Positions 12,364 to 20,699 of a stretch of 41,774 nucleotides of DNA are shown here, one piece after another. The notes beneath the pieces are model-generated. The model had not been told where the DNA came from. It searched no databases and worked only from the letters and a program-made list of their open reading frames with translations. Numbering within the stretch: position 1 is the stretch's first letter; each line of letters opens with the position of its first letter. The stretch is from assembly GCA_020831485.1 (NCBI GenBank), contig JAFIGG010000031.1, positions 1 to 41,774 of the forward strand. The letters are read 5' to 3'. Origin of the DNA: Opitutales bacterium. GTDB taxonomy: Bacteria > Verrucomicrobiota > Verrucomicrobiia > Opitutales > Oceanipulchritudinaceae. A program made the position numbers and the translations under genes.

Positions 12364-13341
12364 ATGACGACGGATATTGAGTGGACTTTGCCTGGTGAAT
12401 GGGTGCGGCAGGAGACGGTTTGGTTTTCCTGGCCGGTTTCGAGCCATATCTGGCCGGGCAAGCAGGCGGCGATTGAGCGGAAGTTCGTCGAGATTGTTGC
12501 TGCGGCCAGTCGCTTTCAGCTCGTTTCCATCAATGCCGCCGCTGAGGCCCATGAGCGGGTGGCGAAAGCGTTGACGGCTGCGGGTGTTGCGGAGTCGGCT
12601 TATCGCCTGTTCCCTCATGCCACGAACGATGTCTGGTGCCGGGATCACGGGCCAATTTTTATGCGGTCGCGCAAAACGGGTGAAGTGCGGATCGAAGACT
12701 GGCTGTTCAATGCTTGGGGTGGCAAGTTTGAGCCCTGGAATCTGGACAATGAGATCCCCGGTTTGATTGCGCGGTCGCTCGGTATGGCCAAAGAGAGCTT
12801 CCCCCTGATTCTGGAGGGCGGGGCCATCGAATCCAACGGTGAGGGCGTTCTATTGACGACCCCGGATGTGATCCTGAACCCGAACCGTGGGTGGAATTGC
12901 GATCGGAAAGCCGCTGAGCGGATACTCTGCGACGGCCTTGGAGTACAGGAGGTGGTTTGGGTTGAACACAGTTTGCCGAACGACGACACGGACGGGCACA
13001 TAGACAACGTCACCCGTTTTTTTGGACCCTCTGCGGTGTTGACGGTTGTGGATCCGGAATTGCCGGGCTTGCAGGAAAACTTCGAGGCCTTGAAGCAGCG
13101 CTTCGATTCAGTGATCGCGCTGCCGCGTCCCGAAACTGATGGTCCGCCGAAGAGCCACGCTAATTTTCTGATTCTGAATGGAGGCGTTTTGCTGCCTGTT
13201 TTTGGCGGCAAGACCGATGCCGAGGCGGTTTCTATTCTGCGGGACTGTTTCCCCGGGCGGGAAATCGTGCCTGTCGACTGTAATCTGCTGCTTGAGGAGG
13301 GTGGGGCTGTGCATTGTTTGTCGATGCAGCAACCGGTTTAA
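12364..13341 (+). CDS. aguA: Agmatine deiminase / peptidyl-arginine deiminase family
   Basis: A 325-residue guanidino-group hydrolase of the pentein fold. The usual reaction is agmatine to N-carbamoylputrescine plus ammonia, in polyamine synthesis or arginine breakdown. Recognisable segments are WCRDHGPIF, NAWGGKF, LEGGAIESNGEG, DGHIDNVTRFFGP, and the C-terminal nucleophile Cys318 in GGAVHCLSMQQP. The start is the ATG at 12364; an upstream frame to 12283 only reads through the tRNA trailer. The length is a little shorter than many AguA proteins (around 340-370). The usual partner, carbamoylputrescine amidase, is not adjacent, so a different guanidino substrate is possible. The gene is convergent with the BtuF-like gene, with one base between the stops. 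Confidence 0.88.
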   Translation: MTTDIEWTLPGEWVRQETVWFSWPVSSHIWPGKQAAIERKFVEIVAAASRFQLVSINAAAEAHERVAKALTAAGVAESAYRLFPHATNDVWCRDHGPIFMRSRKTGEVRIEDWLFNAWGGKFEPWNLDNEIPGLIARSLGMAKESFPLILEGGAIESNGEGVLLTTPDVILNPNRGWNCDRKAAERILCDGLGVQEVVWVEHSLPNDDTDGHIDNVTRFFGPSAVLTVVDPELPGLQENFEALKQRFDSVIALPRPETDGPPKSHANFLILNGGVLLPVFGGKTDAEAVSILRDCFPGREIVPVDCNLLLEEGGAVHCLSMQQPV

Positions 13342-13342
13342 T

Positions 13343-14338
13343 TCACCAGATTGCCGAGGCAAACTCTTCCAAGGCGTCAAAGGTCCGCGGGCCGGGAATA
13401 TTCAGGTAATCGCCGGCGACAGGGAGGACCCGGTGGTTTTGCACCGCCTGCAGTTTGTTCCAGACAGGATGGTTGCGGAGGTCGCGGATTTGCTGTTGCT
13501 GACGTTCACGCCCTTCCGGCGAATCAGAGCGTTTGATCAGGATCACGTCCGGATTCATTTCCAGCAGGGCTTCCATTTGCAACTGACCCCAGGAGGCACC
13601 AATGCCAGCTACTGGATTGCGGGCATGGCTCATGCGGATCAGGTCGTCGATGTAGGTGTCCTGCCCCGCAGCCCAGCCCGGTTGCAGGTCGTCCTCAAGG
13701 TTGAGTAGAAAAACCACGCTGCGTGGTTCGTTGACCTGATACGGCTGCAGTCGTTCGGTGACGGCGGCCTCGCGCTCGCGCAGCGATTGAATGAGCCGGT
13801 TGGCATGGCCCGGAACGCCGGTTACACGACCAATGTCGGATATGGCCTGGTAAATGTCCGCAACCGTTTCGTAGCGCATTGCAACTGCGATCGTGCGAGG
13901 CGCATTGTGCAGCTGTTGGTAGGTCTCCAGAGGCGTCAGGTGGGAACCGAGAATCAGATCGGGGCGGTACTCCAGAATCATTTCCCGGTTTGGCGTATCC
14001 ATATCACCAATCTGCGCCCCGGCATCACGCAGAGCTTTCGCCTGTTCCGGATAATTGCACCAGCGCGTCACCGCATACAAGTGATCGCCCATGCCCATGG
14101 CGAACAACGTTTCGGTCACACTCGGGGCCAGCGAAATAAAATACCGTGGCTGCCGATTGAACTCTACCCTCCTTTCATAATGGTCGGTGTAACTGAGCGG
14201 ATAAGTGCCCTCGGGTGCCGTCTGGGCGTGCCAGGGATGCTCGCGGCTCTCGCGTTCAGGGCGAGGGATGAGGGTCAGGATAATCAGGCCGAGGATGACT
14301 CCGATCAGGTAAACCAAAACTTTCTGGTAGGTGGACAT
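13343..14338 (-). CDS. BtuF-like ABC substrate-binding protein (cobalamin or siderophore type)
   Basis: A 331-residue periplasmic-binding-protein family member (class III, helical-backbone type). It shows the family signature SLAPSVTETLFAMGMGDHLYA, written here in two parts: SLAPSVTETLFA near residue 70, then WCNYPEQAKA, and later GSHLTPLETYQ. The C-terminal lobe has LEMNPDVILIKR and HPVWNKLQAVQNHRV. The N-terminus (MSTYQKVLVYLIGVILGLII) is one membrane helix with no obvious signal-peptidase site, so the protein may stay anchored to the inner membrane. The start is the ATG at 14338; a TTG at 14368, with AAGGA about ten bases upstream, is an alternative. It is divergent from a TonB-dependent receptor, which suggests joint uptake of B12 or an iron chelate. 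No permease or ATPase gene is adjacent. Confidence 0.85.
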   Translation of the reverse strand: MSTYQKVLVYLIGVILGLIILTLIPRPERESREHPWHAQTAPEGTYPLSYTDHYERRVEFNRQPRYFISLAPSVTETLFAMGMGDHLYAVTRWCNYPEQAKALRDAGAQIGDMDTPNREMILEYRPDLILGSHLTPLETYQQLHNAPRTIAVAMRYETVADIYQAISDIGRVTGVPGHANRLIQSLREREAAVTERLQPYQVNEPRSVVFLLNLEDDLQPGWAAGQDTYIDDLIRMSHARNPVAGIGASWGQLQMEALLEMNPDVILIKRSDSPEGRERQQQQIRDLRNHPVWNKLQAVQNHRVLPVAGDYLNIPGPRTFDALEEFASAIW

Positions 14339-14357
14339 GTGCTTATATTGTTTCTTG

Positions 14358-14375
14358 ATGGCAATCAATTGCCAT
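14358..14375. promoter_or_regulatory. 18-bp operator-like palindrome between BtuF-like and receptor genes
   Basis: ATGGCAATCAATTGCCAT is an inverted repeat with two perfect eight-base arms and a two-base centre. It lies in the 82-bp intergenic space between the divergent binding-protein and receptor genes, where one repressor dimer could control both. The space is too short for a cobalamin riboswitch. The regulator is unknown; a metal-responsive dimer is a guess. Confidence 0.5.
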
Positions 14376-14420
14376 TAATCCTTGCAAAGTGTCAGTGAAC
14401 CGCATCCTTTCGGCTGCGCA

Positions 14421-16403
14421 ATGAAAACTTTGCTCACAACTAAAAGCCTGTGCTTTGCCGCAGTTCTGTCCATCCCGCAATGGATTTCCGCTGAGGAGTC
14501 GCCTTCGCAGGTCTTTCCTCTCGAACCTTTCACCGTGACGGCCTACCACTATCCGGCCCTGTCAGTCGATACGCCGTCGGTGATACGCCGCATTGATCAG
14601 GGAGACATCCGCAATGGCGGCACTTTTTCGGTCGGAGAACTGCTTAACCGCCAACCCGGTATTCAGACCCAGAACCTGACAGGCAACGAGTTTCAGGGCG
14701 GACTGGCTTGGCGCGGATTCAGCGCCGGCGGCAACCAGCGAACCCTGGTACTGGTCGATGGACTGCCATGGAATCGTCCGGACATGGCGGCGATCAATTG
14801 GGGCATGCTGCCGCCGTCGCAGATCGAACAGGTGGAAGTTATTCGTGGTGCGCAATCGGTACTCTATGGAAACACCGCTGTCGCCGGCGTGATCAAAATT
14901 CAAAGCCGTCAGCCCCTGAACCCGGTGCTCTCGGGACGACTTGGCGTTGGCAGTTACAACAGCTACTTTGGTGACTTGTTTGCTGCGGATAGACTGGGCG
15001 AGGGGGCCGTCCGCTTGCAGTACACCCACTACCAGACAGACGGATACCGGGAGAACAGCAGTGCGCAGCTGGACAATTTTGGCTTGAGCATGGAGTGGCC
15101 GGTCCTCGACGGCTGGGTGCTCGATTTCAAGCTCAACCGATCGCAAACGGATTACGAGCTGCCGGACGGGATCTGGTCGGTCGACTTCCCGGAAGACCCA
15201 CGCATTTCCACCAACCCTGGCCAGTATGCGCACGAACGTTTCTGGCAGACTACGCTACGTGTGCGTGAGCAAAGCGAAGATGGCCTCGGCTGGGAAATTT
15301 CCAGCGGTTATCGTCACTCGAATGGCGATTGGAGCACCTGGGGTGTCCCATCCGAGAATGTGCTGCAAACCTTTCGCCAGCAAGTGCGTCACTCGCAGAG
15401 GCTTGGTGTGACCACACTGCTACTGGGCCTGGATGCGCAATGGGACGACCTCGAGCTTGACCAGCTCTCGCCTGCGGATCCCAGCCATGTGACCGGACGG
15501 GGCAACGTCGAACGCAGCACCTTGGCTGGCTATGGCCACGCCGATATAGAACTTTCTCCGACGCTACGGCTGTCGACAGGGTTGCGGGCGAAGACAGCAA
15601 AATTGCAGGGACGTTTTCAGAGCGGAGATTCAGCCGACCCGACTCAACCCTTGCAGACCGAATTTGACGACAGCAACCGCAGTGAGCAGCTCGCGGGAGT
15701 TCTGGGCTTAAACTGGAAACCCAGCGAGACCCTTCGGTTCTGGCTGCGTGGAGACAGACTCTACCGTCTGCCTGCATTCGACGAGGTCGCTACCTATCAG
15801 GGCTTCCTGCTCGATGTGCCCTTCAATGACCAACTGAAAGCTGAACGCGGTTGGAATTACGAAGCTGGAACCAGTATGGGTCAGGGCAACTGGTTGTTGG
15901 AAGCTTCGGTTTTTGAGACCCTGCTCGACAATGAAATATATTTCGATCCCACGGTGTTCCTGAATCAAAACCTTTCCGAGTCGAGCACGCGCAGGGGACT
16001 GGAAACCTTCCTGACCTATACCTATGGCAGTGGCCGGATTTCCGGAGGCGCCACCTGGCTGCATTCGCGACTCGGCAATTCATCCCAGCGCCTTCCGCTG
16101 GTGCCAGGCACCACTTATCAGGTCGAAATTGAGCAGCGGCTAGGTGATCAGTGGATCCTGCGTGTGGATGCCAATTATGTCGGCAAACGCCACGAGGGCG
16201 ACGACTTTGACAATGCAATCCCGGTGATGCCCTCGCATTTTGTTTGGAACGTTCACCTTGGCTGGCAACCCTTTGATGGTCATCGCTTTGCCCTTCACCT
16301 TCTGAATGCCGGCGACGAGCAGTATGCAACCATTCGTTATTACGGAATGTGGTATCCTGAGCCCGGACGCAATGTGCGCGCCTCCTGGCAGTGGGAGTTT
16401 TGA
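14421..16403 (+). CDS. TonB-dependent outer-membrane receptor (BtuB-like)
   Basis: A 660-residue outer-membrane receptor. The ATG at 14421 opens a signal peptide (MKTLLTTKSLCFAAVLSIPQ, cut near WISA). Next comes FPLEPFTVTAYHYP at the start of the plug. The plug domain runs about residues 45-165, with FSVGELLNRQPGIQTQNL, QRTLVLVDGLPWNRPDMAAI and IEQVEVIRGAQSVLYGNTAV. The remaining residues alternate polar and aromatic as beta-barrel strands, ending in the terminal Phe typical of outer-membrane proteins (SWQWEF). The small size and the divergent BtuF-like gene favour B12 or a compact siderophore rather than a polysaccharide. A copy of the GTGCCTGGCAC repeat lies inside the barrel region at 16100-16112 (read as VPGTT). 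The plug start is typical; the substrate is inferred. Confidence 0.92.
   Translation: MKTLLTTKSLCFAAVLSIPQWISAEESPSQVFPLEPFTVTAYHYPALSVDTPSVIRRIDQGDIRNGGTFSVGELLNRQPGIQTQNLTGNEFQGGLAWRGFSAGGNQRTLVLVDGLPWNRPDMAAINWGMLPPSQIEQVEVIRGAQSVLYGNTAVAGVIKIQSRQPLNPVLSGRLGVGSYNSYFGDLFAADRLGEGAVRLQYTHYQTDGYRENSSAQLDNFGLSMEWPVLDGWVLDFKLNRSQTDYELPDGIWSVDFPEDPRISTNPGQYAHERFWQTTLRVREQSEDGLGWEISSGYRHSNGDWSTWGVPSENVLQTFRQQVRHSQRLGVTTLLLGLDAQWDDLELDQLSPADPSHVTGRGNVERSTLAGYGHADIELSPTLRLSTGLRAKTAKLQGRFQSGDSADPTQPLQTEFDDSNRSEQLAGVLGLNWKPSETLRFWLRGDRLYRLPAFDEVATYQGFLLDVPFNDQLKAERGWNYEAGTSMGQGNWLLEASVFETLLDNEIYFDPTVFLNQNLSESSTRRGLETFLTYTYGSGRISGGATWLHSRLGNSSQRLPLVPGTTYQVEIEQRLGDQWILRVDANYVGKRHEGDDFDNAIPVMPSHFVWNVHLGWQPFDGHRFALHLLNAGDEQYATIRYYGMWYPEPGRNVRASWQWEF
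16100..16112 (+). repeat. GTGCCTGGCAC repeat inside the receptor gene
   Basis: GGTGCCAGGCACC lies in frame in the receptor coding region, giving the residues LVPGTTYQ in a predicted barrel loop or strand. It is the same element as at 10386-10398. One isolated copy in a gene could be chance, but the family as a whole is over-represented in this window. Confidence 0.6.
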
Positions 16404-16489
16404 GGCTGTGAGCGTTACTGGAGCCTGAGGCTTTCAAATTTCTTTGTTCTTGAGTTGGGTAATGGGCTTTGACAGTTTTTGCTCTCTCA

Positions 16490-17506
16490 ATGGTCAACGC
16501 ATCGTTTTTTCAGCTGCCACGTGCCACCCAGTATGCAGCCTGGGCGCTGTTGGCGCTGGCAGGTGTCATGATCTGGGATCAGTCCCATTGGTGGCAGTTG
16601 CGGGATGAATACGCCTTTGGCTACATTGTTCCGCTGTTTGTTGCATACGTGCTGTACGAGCGCTGGCCGCGCATAGCCGCGACTTTGTTGCCAACGGGCA
16701 ATGCCAATGAGGGGGATGCGGTGAGTGGACCAGCGCAAGCACCTGACTGGCTGCAGTGGTTGGCCGCTGCCATTGCCGTTTGCATGCTCGTTGGCGGTGC
16801 CTTCCTGTTCCTGCTGGGAGGAGTCTACCGCGCATTTGAGGGACCCAATTTAATAACCTCCAACTTTTTGGCCTTTGGCTTTGCCAACATGCTGATGGCA
16901 GGTGCCTACCTTTATTCCGACGAACGTGCGGACGGGTACCCAGTAGCCTGGCGCCGGCGCTTGTTACTCACTTCGCTGTTCCTGTTTCCTGCCATCATCT
17001 GGATGCTGTCCGTTCCCCTTTTCTCCGCGGTTCACCTGCGGATCAGCACTTTTTTGATGAACCAGGTGGCGGTGGTTGTATTTCACACTTTTGACGTGCT
17101 TGGTTTTGCCATTATCCGCGAGGGCAGCGTATTGCAACTTCCGGCAGGCGATGTCGGAGTCGAAGATGCCTGTTCGGGTATTCGCTCGCTGACTGCCTGT
17201 TTGTTTGCCGGTTCCTTTCTTGGTGCCGTGTATTTTGAGCAGTTGTGGAAGAAGGTCTTCATGGTAGCTACGGCCATGTTGTTTGCCTTCATCAATAACA
17301 TTTTCCGCAGCCTGTTCCTCACCGGCTGGGCCTATGCCAAAGGCCCCGATGCGCTCAATAGCCATGTTTACCTGTTTGGCATGGACCTTGGCAATATCCA
17401 CGACTTTACCGGCTGGGTTGTCCTCGGCTTCACCGTGATCGGACTGCTGCTCTGTATTCAGTTGTTCTCGATCCGATTCGAATACGAGGACCCCGATACT
17501 GCATAA
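16490..17506 (+). CDS. Exosortase / archaeosortase family transpeptidase
   Basis: A 338-residue polytopic membrane protein with about eight hydrophobic segments. The exosortase catalytic triad is visible: Cys228 in EDACSGIRSL, Arg273 in NNIFRSLF, and His304 in IHDFTGW. Such enzymes cleave C-terminal sorting tags (PEP-CTERM-like) at the inner membrane and pass the protein to extracellular matrix or polysaccharide. No tagged substrate and no exopolysaccharide operon is seen in the window, so this is an orphan enzyme whose targets lie elsewhere. The start is the ATG at 16490; a TTG at 16469 would add seven residues. No clear ribosome site precedes either. The glycogen-synthase gene follows 20 bp later, so read-through transcription is possible. 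Confidence 0.9.
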   Translation: MVNASFFQLPRATQYAAWALLALAGVMIWDQSHWWQLRDEYAFGYIVPLFVAYVLYERWPRIAATLLPTGNANEGDAVSGPAQAPDWLQWLAAAIAVCMLVGGAFLFLLGGVYRAFEGPNLITSNFLAFGFANMLMAGAYLYSDERADGYPVAWRRRLLLTSLFLFPAIIWMLSVPLFSAVHLRISTFLMNQVAVVVFHTFDVLGFAIIREGSVLQLPAGDVGVEDACSGIRSLTACLFAGSFLGAVYFEQLWKKVFMVATAMLFAFINNIFRSLFLTGWAYAKGPDALNSHVYLFGMDLGNIHDFTGWVVLGFTVIGLLLCIQLFSIRFEYEDPDTA

Positions 17507-17526
17507 CTCCAAACCAAGGATCATAC

Positions 17527-18729
17527 ATGAAATCCCTTCTCCTGACCAACGAATACCCCCCTTACACCTACGGCGGTGCCGGCGTTCATGTTGAGTATCT
17601 GAGCCGGGAGCTGGCGCGTTTAATGCCGGTGGAAGTACGTTGTTTTGGGGATCAGGATGTTCCCTCGGATTCCCTGGCTGTTGCCGGGTTTCAGTCGGCA
17701 CTGGCTGATGCTAACAGCCCCAGGCACTTGCGCGGAATATTCGATGCCATCCAGCGCTGCCTCCAGTTCAACGCCCGCAACATCGATGCAAATGTGGTCC
17801 ACTGCCATACCTGGTACACCCACATGGGGGGCATCATGGCAAAGCTGAATTACGGAATTCCGCTTGTTGTTACAGTGCACTCGCTGGAACCGCTGCGCCC
17901 CTGGAAACGGGAACAGCTGGGCGGTGGATACGATTTTTCCTGCTGGGTCGAGCGCACAGCGCTGGAAATGGCAGATGCCGTTATTGCCGTGTCCTCAGGT
18001 ACCCGGGCCGATGTGCTGCAGCACTTCAATGTTCCGGAGGAGCGAATACACATCATCTATAATGGCATAGATCCGGACGAATACCGCAAGGTCGACGCCA
18101 CCCCGGCGCTCGAGCGCTTTGGCATCGACCGCTCAAAACCCTATGTGCTGTTTGTCGGCCGCATTACTCGTCAGAAAGGAATCGTGCACCTCGTTGAGGC
18201 CGCCCGCCACATGGACCCATCCTACCAGGTTGTATTGTGTGCCGGAGCTCCGGACACACCTGAAATCGCTGCCGAAATGAAGGCCGCTTTTACCGCAGTT
18301 TCTGCGGAACGAGATGGCCTGTATTGGATTGACGAGAAAGTCGACAAGACATCCATCATCCAGCTCTACTCTGGAGCAGAGGCCTTTTGCTGTCCATCTA
18401 TTTACGAGCCTTTTGGCATCATAAACCTGGAAGCTATGGCCTGCGAAACACCGGTCGTCGGAACTGCGGTCGGTGGAATTCCCGAAGTGGTTCAGGACGG
18501 CAAAACCGGATATCTGGTGCCTTTGGAACAGCAGGTGGAATCCCCTTTCAATCCTTTGAATCCGGCGCAGTTTGCCCAGGATTTTGCTGCCGCGGTGAAC
18601 CGCATTATGGCCGATCCAAAACAGCGCAAAGCCTTTGCTAAGGCCGGTCGCGAGCGCGCCATTGAGCAATTCAGCTGGTCATCCATCGCTCGCCAGACCG
18701 CCGACCTTTACCGAACCCTCATTCAATGA
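17527..18729 (+). CDS. glgM: GT4 glucosyltransferase, GlgM/GlgA-like (maltose-1-phosphate synthase)
   Basis: A 400-residue GT-B glycosyltransferase of the actinobacterial-type glycogen-synthase group. The N-terminal domain opens with LLTNEYPPYTYGGAGVHVEY, the glycine-rich acceptor-side loop. The C-terminal domain carries FVGRITRQKGI and the donor-binding PSIYEPFGIINLEAMACETP with its conserved Glu residues. Members use ADP-glucose to make alpha-maltose-1-phosphate (GlgM) or extend alpha-1,4-glucan. The next gene is a maltosyltransferase GlgE whose ATG overlaps this stop (ATGA, 18726-18729), so the GlgM role is favoured. A good AAGGA ribosome site lies six to seven bases before the ATG. Which of the two activities dominates cannot be told from sequence alone. 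Confidence 0.85.
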   Translation: MKSLLLTNEYPPYTYGGAGVHVEYLSRELARLMPVEVRCFGDQDVPSDSLAVAGFQSALADANSPRHLRGIFDAIQRCLQFNARNIDANVVHCHTWYTHMGGIMAKLNYGIPLVVTVHSLEPLRPWKREQLGGGYDFSCWVERTALEMADAVIAVSSGTRADVLQHFNVPEERIHIIYNGIDPDEYRKVDATPALERFGIDRSKPYVLFVGRITRQKGIVHLVEAARHMDPSYQVVLCAGAPDTPEIAAEMKAAFTAVSAERDGLYWIDEKVDKTSIIQLYSGAEAFCCPSIYEPFGIINLEAMACETPVVGTAVGGIPEVVQDGKTGYLVPLEQQVESPFNPLNPAQFAQDFAAAVNRIMADPKQRKAFAKAGRERAIEQFSWSSIARQTADLYRTLIQ

Positions 18730-20699
18730 AATTCAAAATACCTTTTGCAGGCCGGCACCGCGTGGTGATCGACCGTTTATTGCCGTCTGTGGACGGAGGC
18801 CAATTCCCCTTTAAGCGCGTGCTTGGAGATCAGATTCGGTTCGAAGCCCATCTGATAGCCGACGGGCACGATAAAATCCGGGCTCATTTTTGCTATCGCC
18901 GCCGCGGCCAGAAGTCTTGGACAGAGCTGCCCATGCGTGATGAGGGCAATGATGTCTTCGCGGTGGATTGGACGCCGGAAGATATTGGCGTCTACGAATA
19001 CGACGTCGCGGCCTGGTGCGACGGCTTTGACAACTGGCATGCTGGTTTTGTCAAAAAAGCCGCCAATCAGGACCCGCAGATTGGCGTCGAAGTGCAGATT
19101 GGCGCCGACCTTCTGAAGGCCGCAGCCAAACGCTGCAAAGGGGATGCGTCCAAAGAACTGCGCTCCTGGGTGAACCATCTCGAGAAGGACTCGGTTTCGC
19201 TTAGCGAAAAATCCGGACTCTTGCACGACACCTATGTTTACGATAGGGTGCACGCCCAACCGGACCGCTCCCTGGAGACGCGCGTGGACAAGCCTGCCTT
19301 GCTGATAGTTGAGCGCGAACTGGCGGTTTTTAGCTCCTGGTATGAGTATTTCCCTCGCTCCTGCAGCGACGATGGTGAAACTCATGGGACTTTCAAGGAT
19401 GCGGAAAAGCGTCTGCCAGAAATCGCCAAGATGGGATTTAATATAGTCTATTTTCCACCAATTCATCCGATCGGTGAGAAGAATCGAAAGGGCCGCAATA
19501 ACGCCCTGGAAACTGTCGACGGCGATGTTGGCAGCCCTTGGGCAATCGGTTCGGCGGAAGGGGGACACAAGGCCATCCACTCCGAGCTGGGCAGTGTAGA
19601 GGACTTTCAGCACTTCATGGAAAGTGCCGCTAAACAGGGGCTTGAAGTGGCCATGGATATCGCCTTTCAATGCGCTCCGGACCATCCCTACGTGAAGGAA
19701 CACCCGCAGTGGTTCAAGTGGCGTCCGGATGGCACGGTCCAATATGCGGAGAATCCGCCCAAGAAATATCAGGATATCCTGCCGTTCGATTTCGAGACGG
19801 AGGACTGGGAAGCTCTGTGGTTCGAATTGAAATCGGTTTTTGAATACTGGATTGACAAGGGTGTGCGCATATTCCGGGTCGACAATCCGCACACAAAGGC
19901 CATGGAATTCTGGCGCTGGTGCCTTCTGGAGCTAAAAACCCAGTACCCGGATACGATTTATCTGGCGGAAGCCTTTACGCGGCCAAAGCGCAAATACCGT
20001 CTGGCCAAGGCTGGTTTCACGCAGGGGTATACCTATTTCACCTGGCGCAATCATGCCGCCGAGATGCGAAGCTATCTGGAGGAGCTGACCCAGTCCGAGG
20101 TTAAAGACTTCTTCTGGCCCAATTTCTGGCCCAACACTCCGGATATTTTGCACGAAGACCTGCAGAAGGGAACCCGTGCCACTTTTATCGGCCGCTACGC
20201 ACTGGCAGCAACTTTGTCATCCAATATTGGCATCTACGGTCCAGCCTACGAGGTCATGGATCACGAGCCCTTCCCGGGCAAAGAGGAATACAACAACAAT
20301 GAGAAGTACCAGCTGAAAGTCTGGGACTGGGAAGCTCCGGGTAATATTCGCTCGGAAATCAGCCGCATTAACAGGATCCGTAATCAAAACCGGGCCTTAC
20401 AGCGTACCAATAACCTGATTTTTGCCGATACGGATAACGAGCATCTGCTCGCTTACATCAAACAGGATTTTGACCGCAGCAATCAGATCCTTGTGGTTGT
20501 CAACATGGACTGGCGCTGGACACAGATGGGGCACGTGACCTTGCCTCTGAATGTTCTGGGTTTGGCAGAAAATCAGCCTTTCCGCATTCGCGACCTCTTC
20601 GATCCGCGCGAGACGGTCTACGAATGGAAAAAAGCCCGTAATTTCGTCAAGCTCGATCCGTCCCGTAGTCCAGCACACATATTCCGAATTGAACGATGA
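18726..20699 (+). CDS. glgE: Alpha-1,4-glucan:maltose-1-phosphate maltosyltransferase
   Basis: A 657-residue GH13-fold enzyme that transfers maltose from alpha-maltose-1-phosphate to the non-reducing end of alpha-glucan in the cytoplasm. The N-terminal domain starts with RVVIDRLLPSVDGGQFPFKR, a family hallmark, followed by a beta-sandwich. The catalytic barrel has IVYFPPIHPIGEKNRKG, the nucleophile Asp386 in FRVDNPHTKAMEFW, and the general acid Glu415 in IYLAEAFTRPK. Length agrees with the family (about 660-700). It overlaps glgM upstream and rsmG downstream by ATGA, so all three are translationally coupled. The other GlgE-pathway genes (treS, pep2/mak, glgB) are not in the window. Identification is very secure. 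Confidence 0.95.
   Translation: MKFKIPFAGRHRVVIDRLLPSVDGGQFPFKRVLGDQIRFEAHLIADGHDKIRAHFCYRRRGQKSWTELPMRDEGNDVFAVDWTPEDIGVYEYDVAAWCDGFDNWHAGFVKKAANQDPQIGVEVQIGADLLKAAAKRCKGDASKELRSWVNHLEKDSVSLSEKSGLLHDTYVYDRVHAQPDRSLETRVDKPALLIVERELAVFSSWYEYFPRSCSDDGETHGTFKDAEKRLPEIAKMGFNIVYFPPIHPIGEKNRKGRNNALETVDGDVGSPWAIGSAEGGHKAIHSELGSVEDFQHFMESAAKQGLEVAMDIAFQCAPDHPYVKEHPQWFKWRPDGTVQYAENPPKKYQDILPFDFETEDWEALWFELKSVFEYWIDKGVRIFRVDNPHTKAMEFWRWCLLELKTQYPDTIYLAEAFTRPKRKYRLAKAGFTQGYTYFTWRNHAAEMRSYLEELTQSEVKDFFWPNFWPNTPDILHEDLQKGTRATFIGRYALAATLSSNIGIYGPAYEVMDHEPFPGKEEYNNNEKYQLKVWDWEAPGNIRSEISRINRIRNQNRALQRTNNLIFADTDNEHLLAYIKQDFDRSNQILVVVNMDWRWTQMGHVTLPLNVLGLAENQPFRIRDLFDPRETVYEWKKARNFVKLDPSRSPAHIFRIER

Noticed and set aside
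14339-14420. Cobalamin riboswitch upstream of the BtuB-like receptor
   Set aside because: Only 82 bases separate the divergent starts, too short for the element, and no B12-box pattern is seen.
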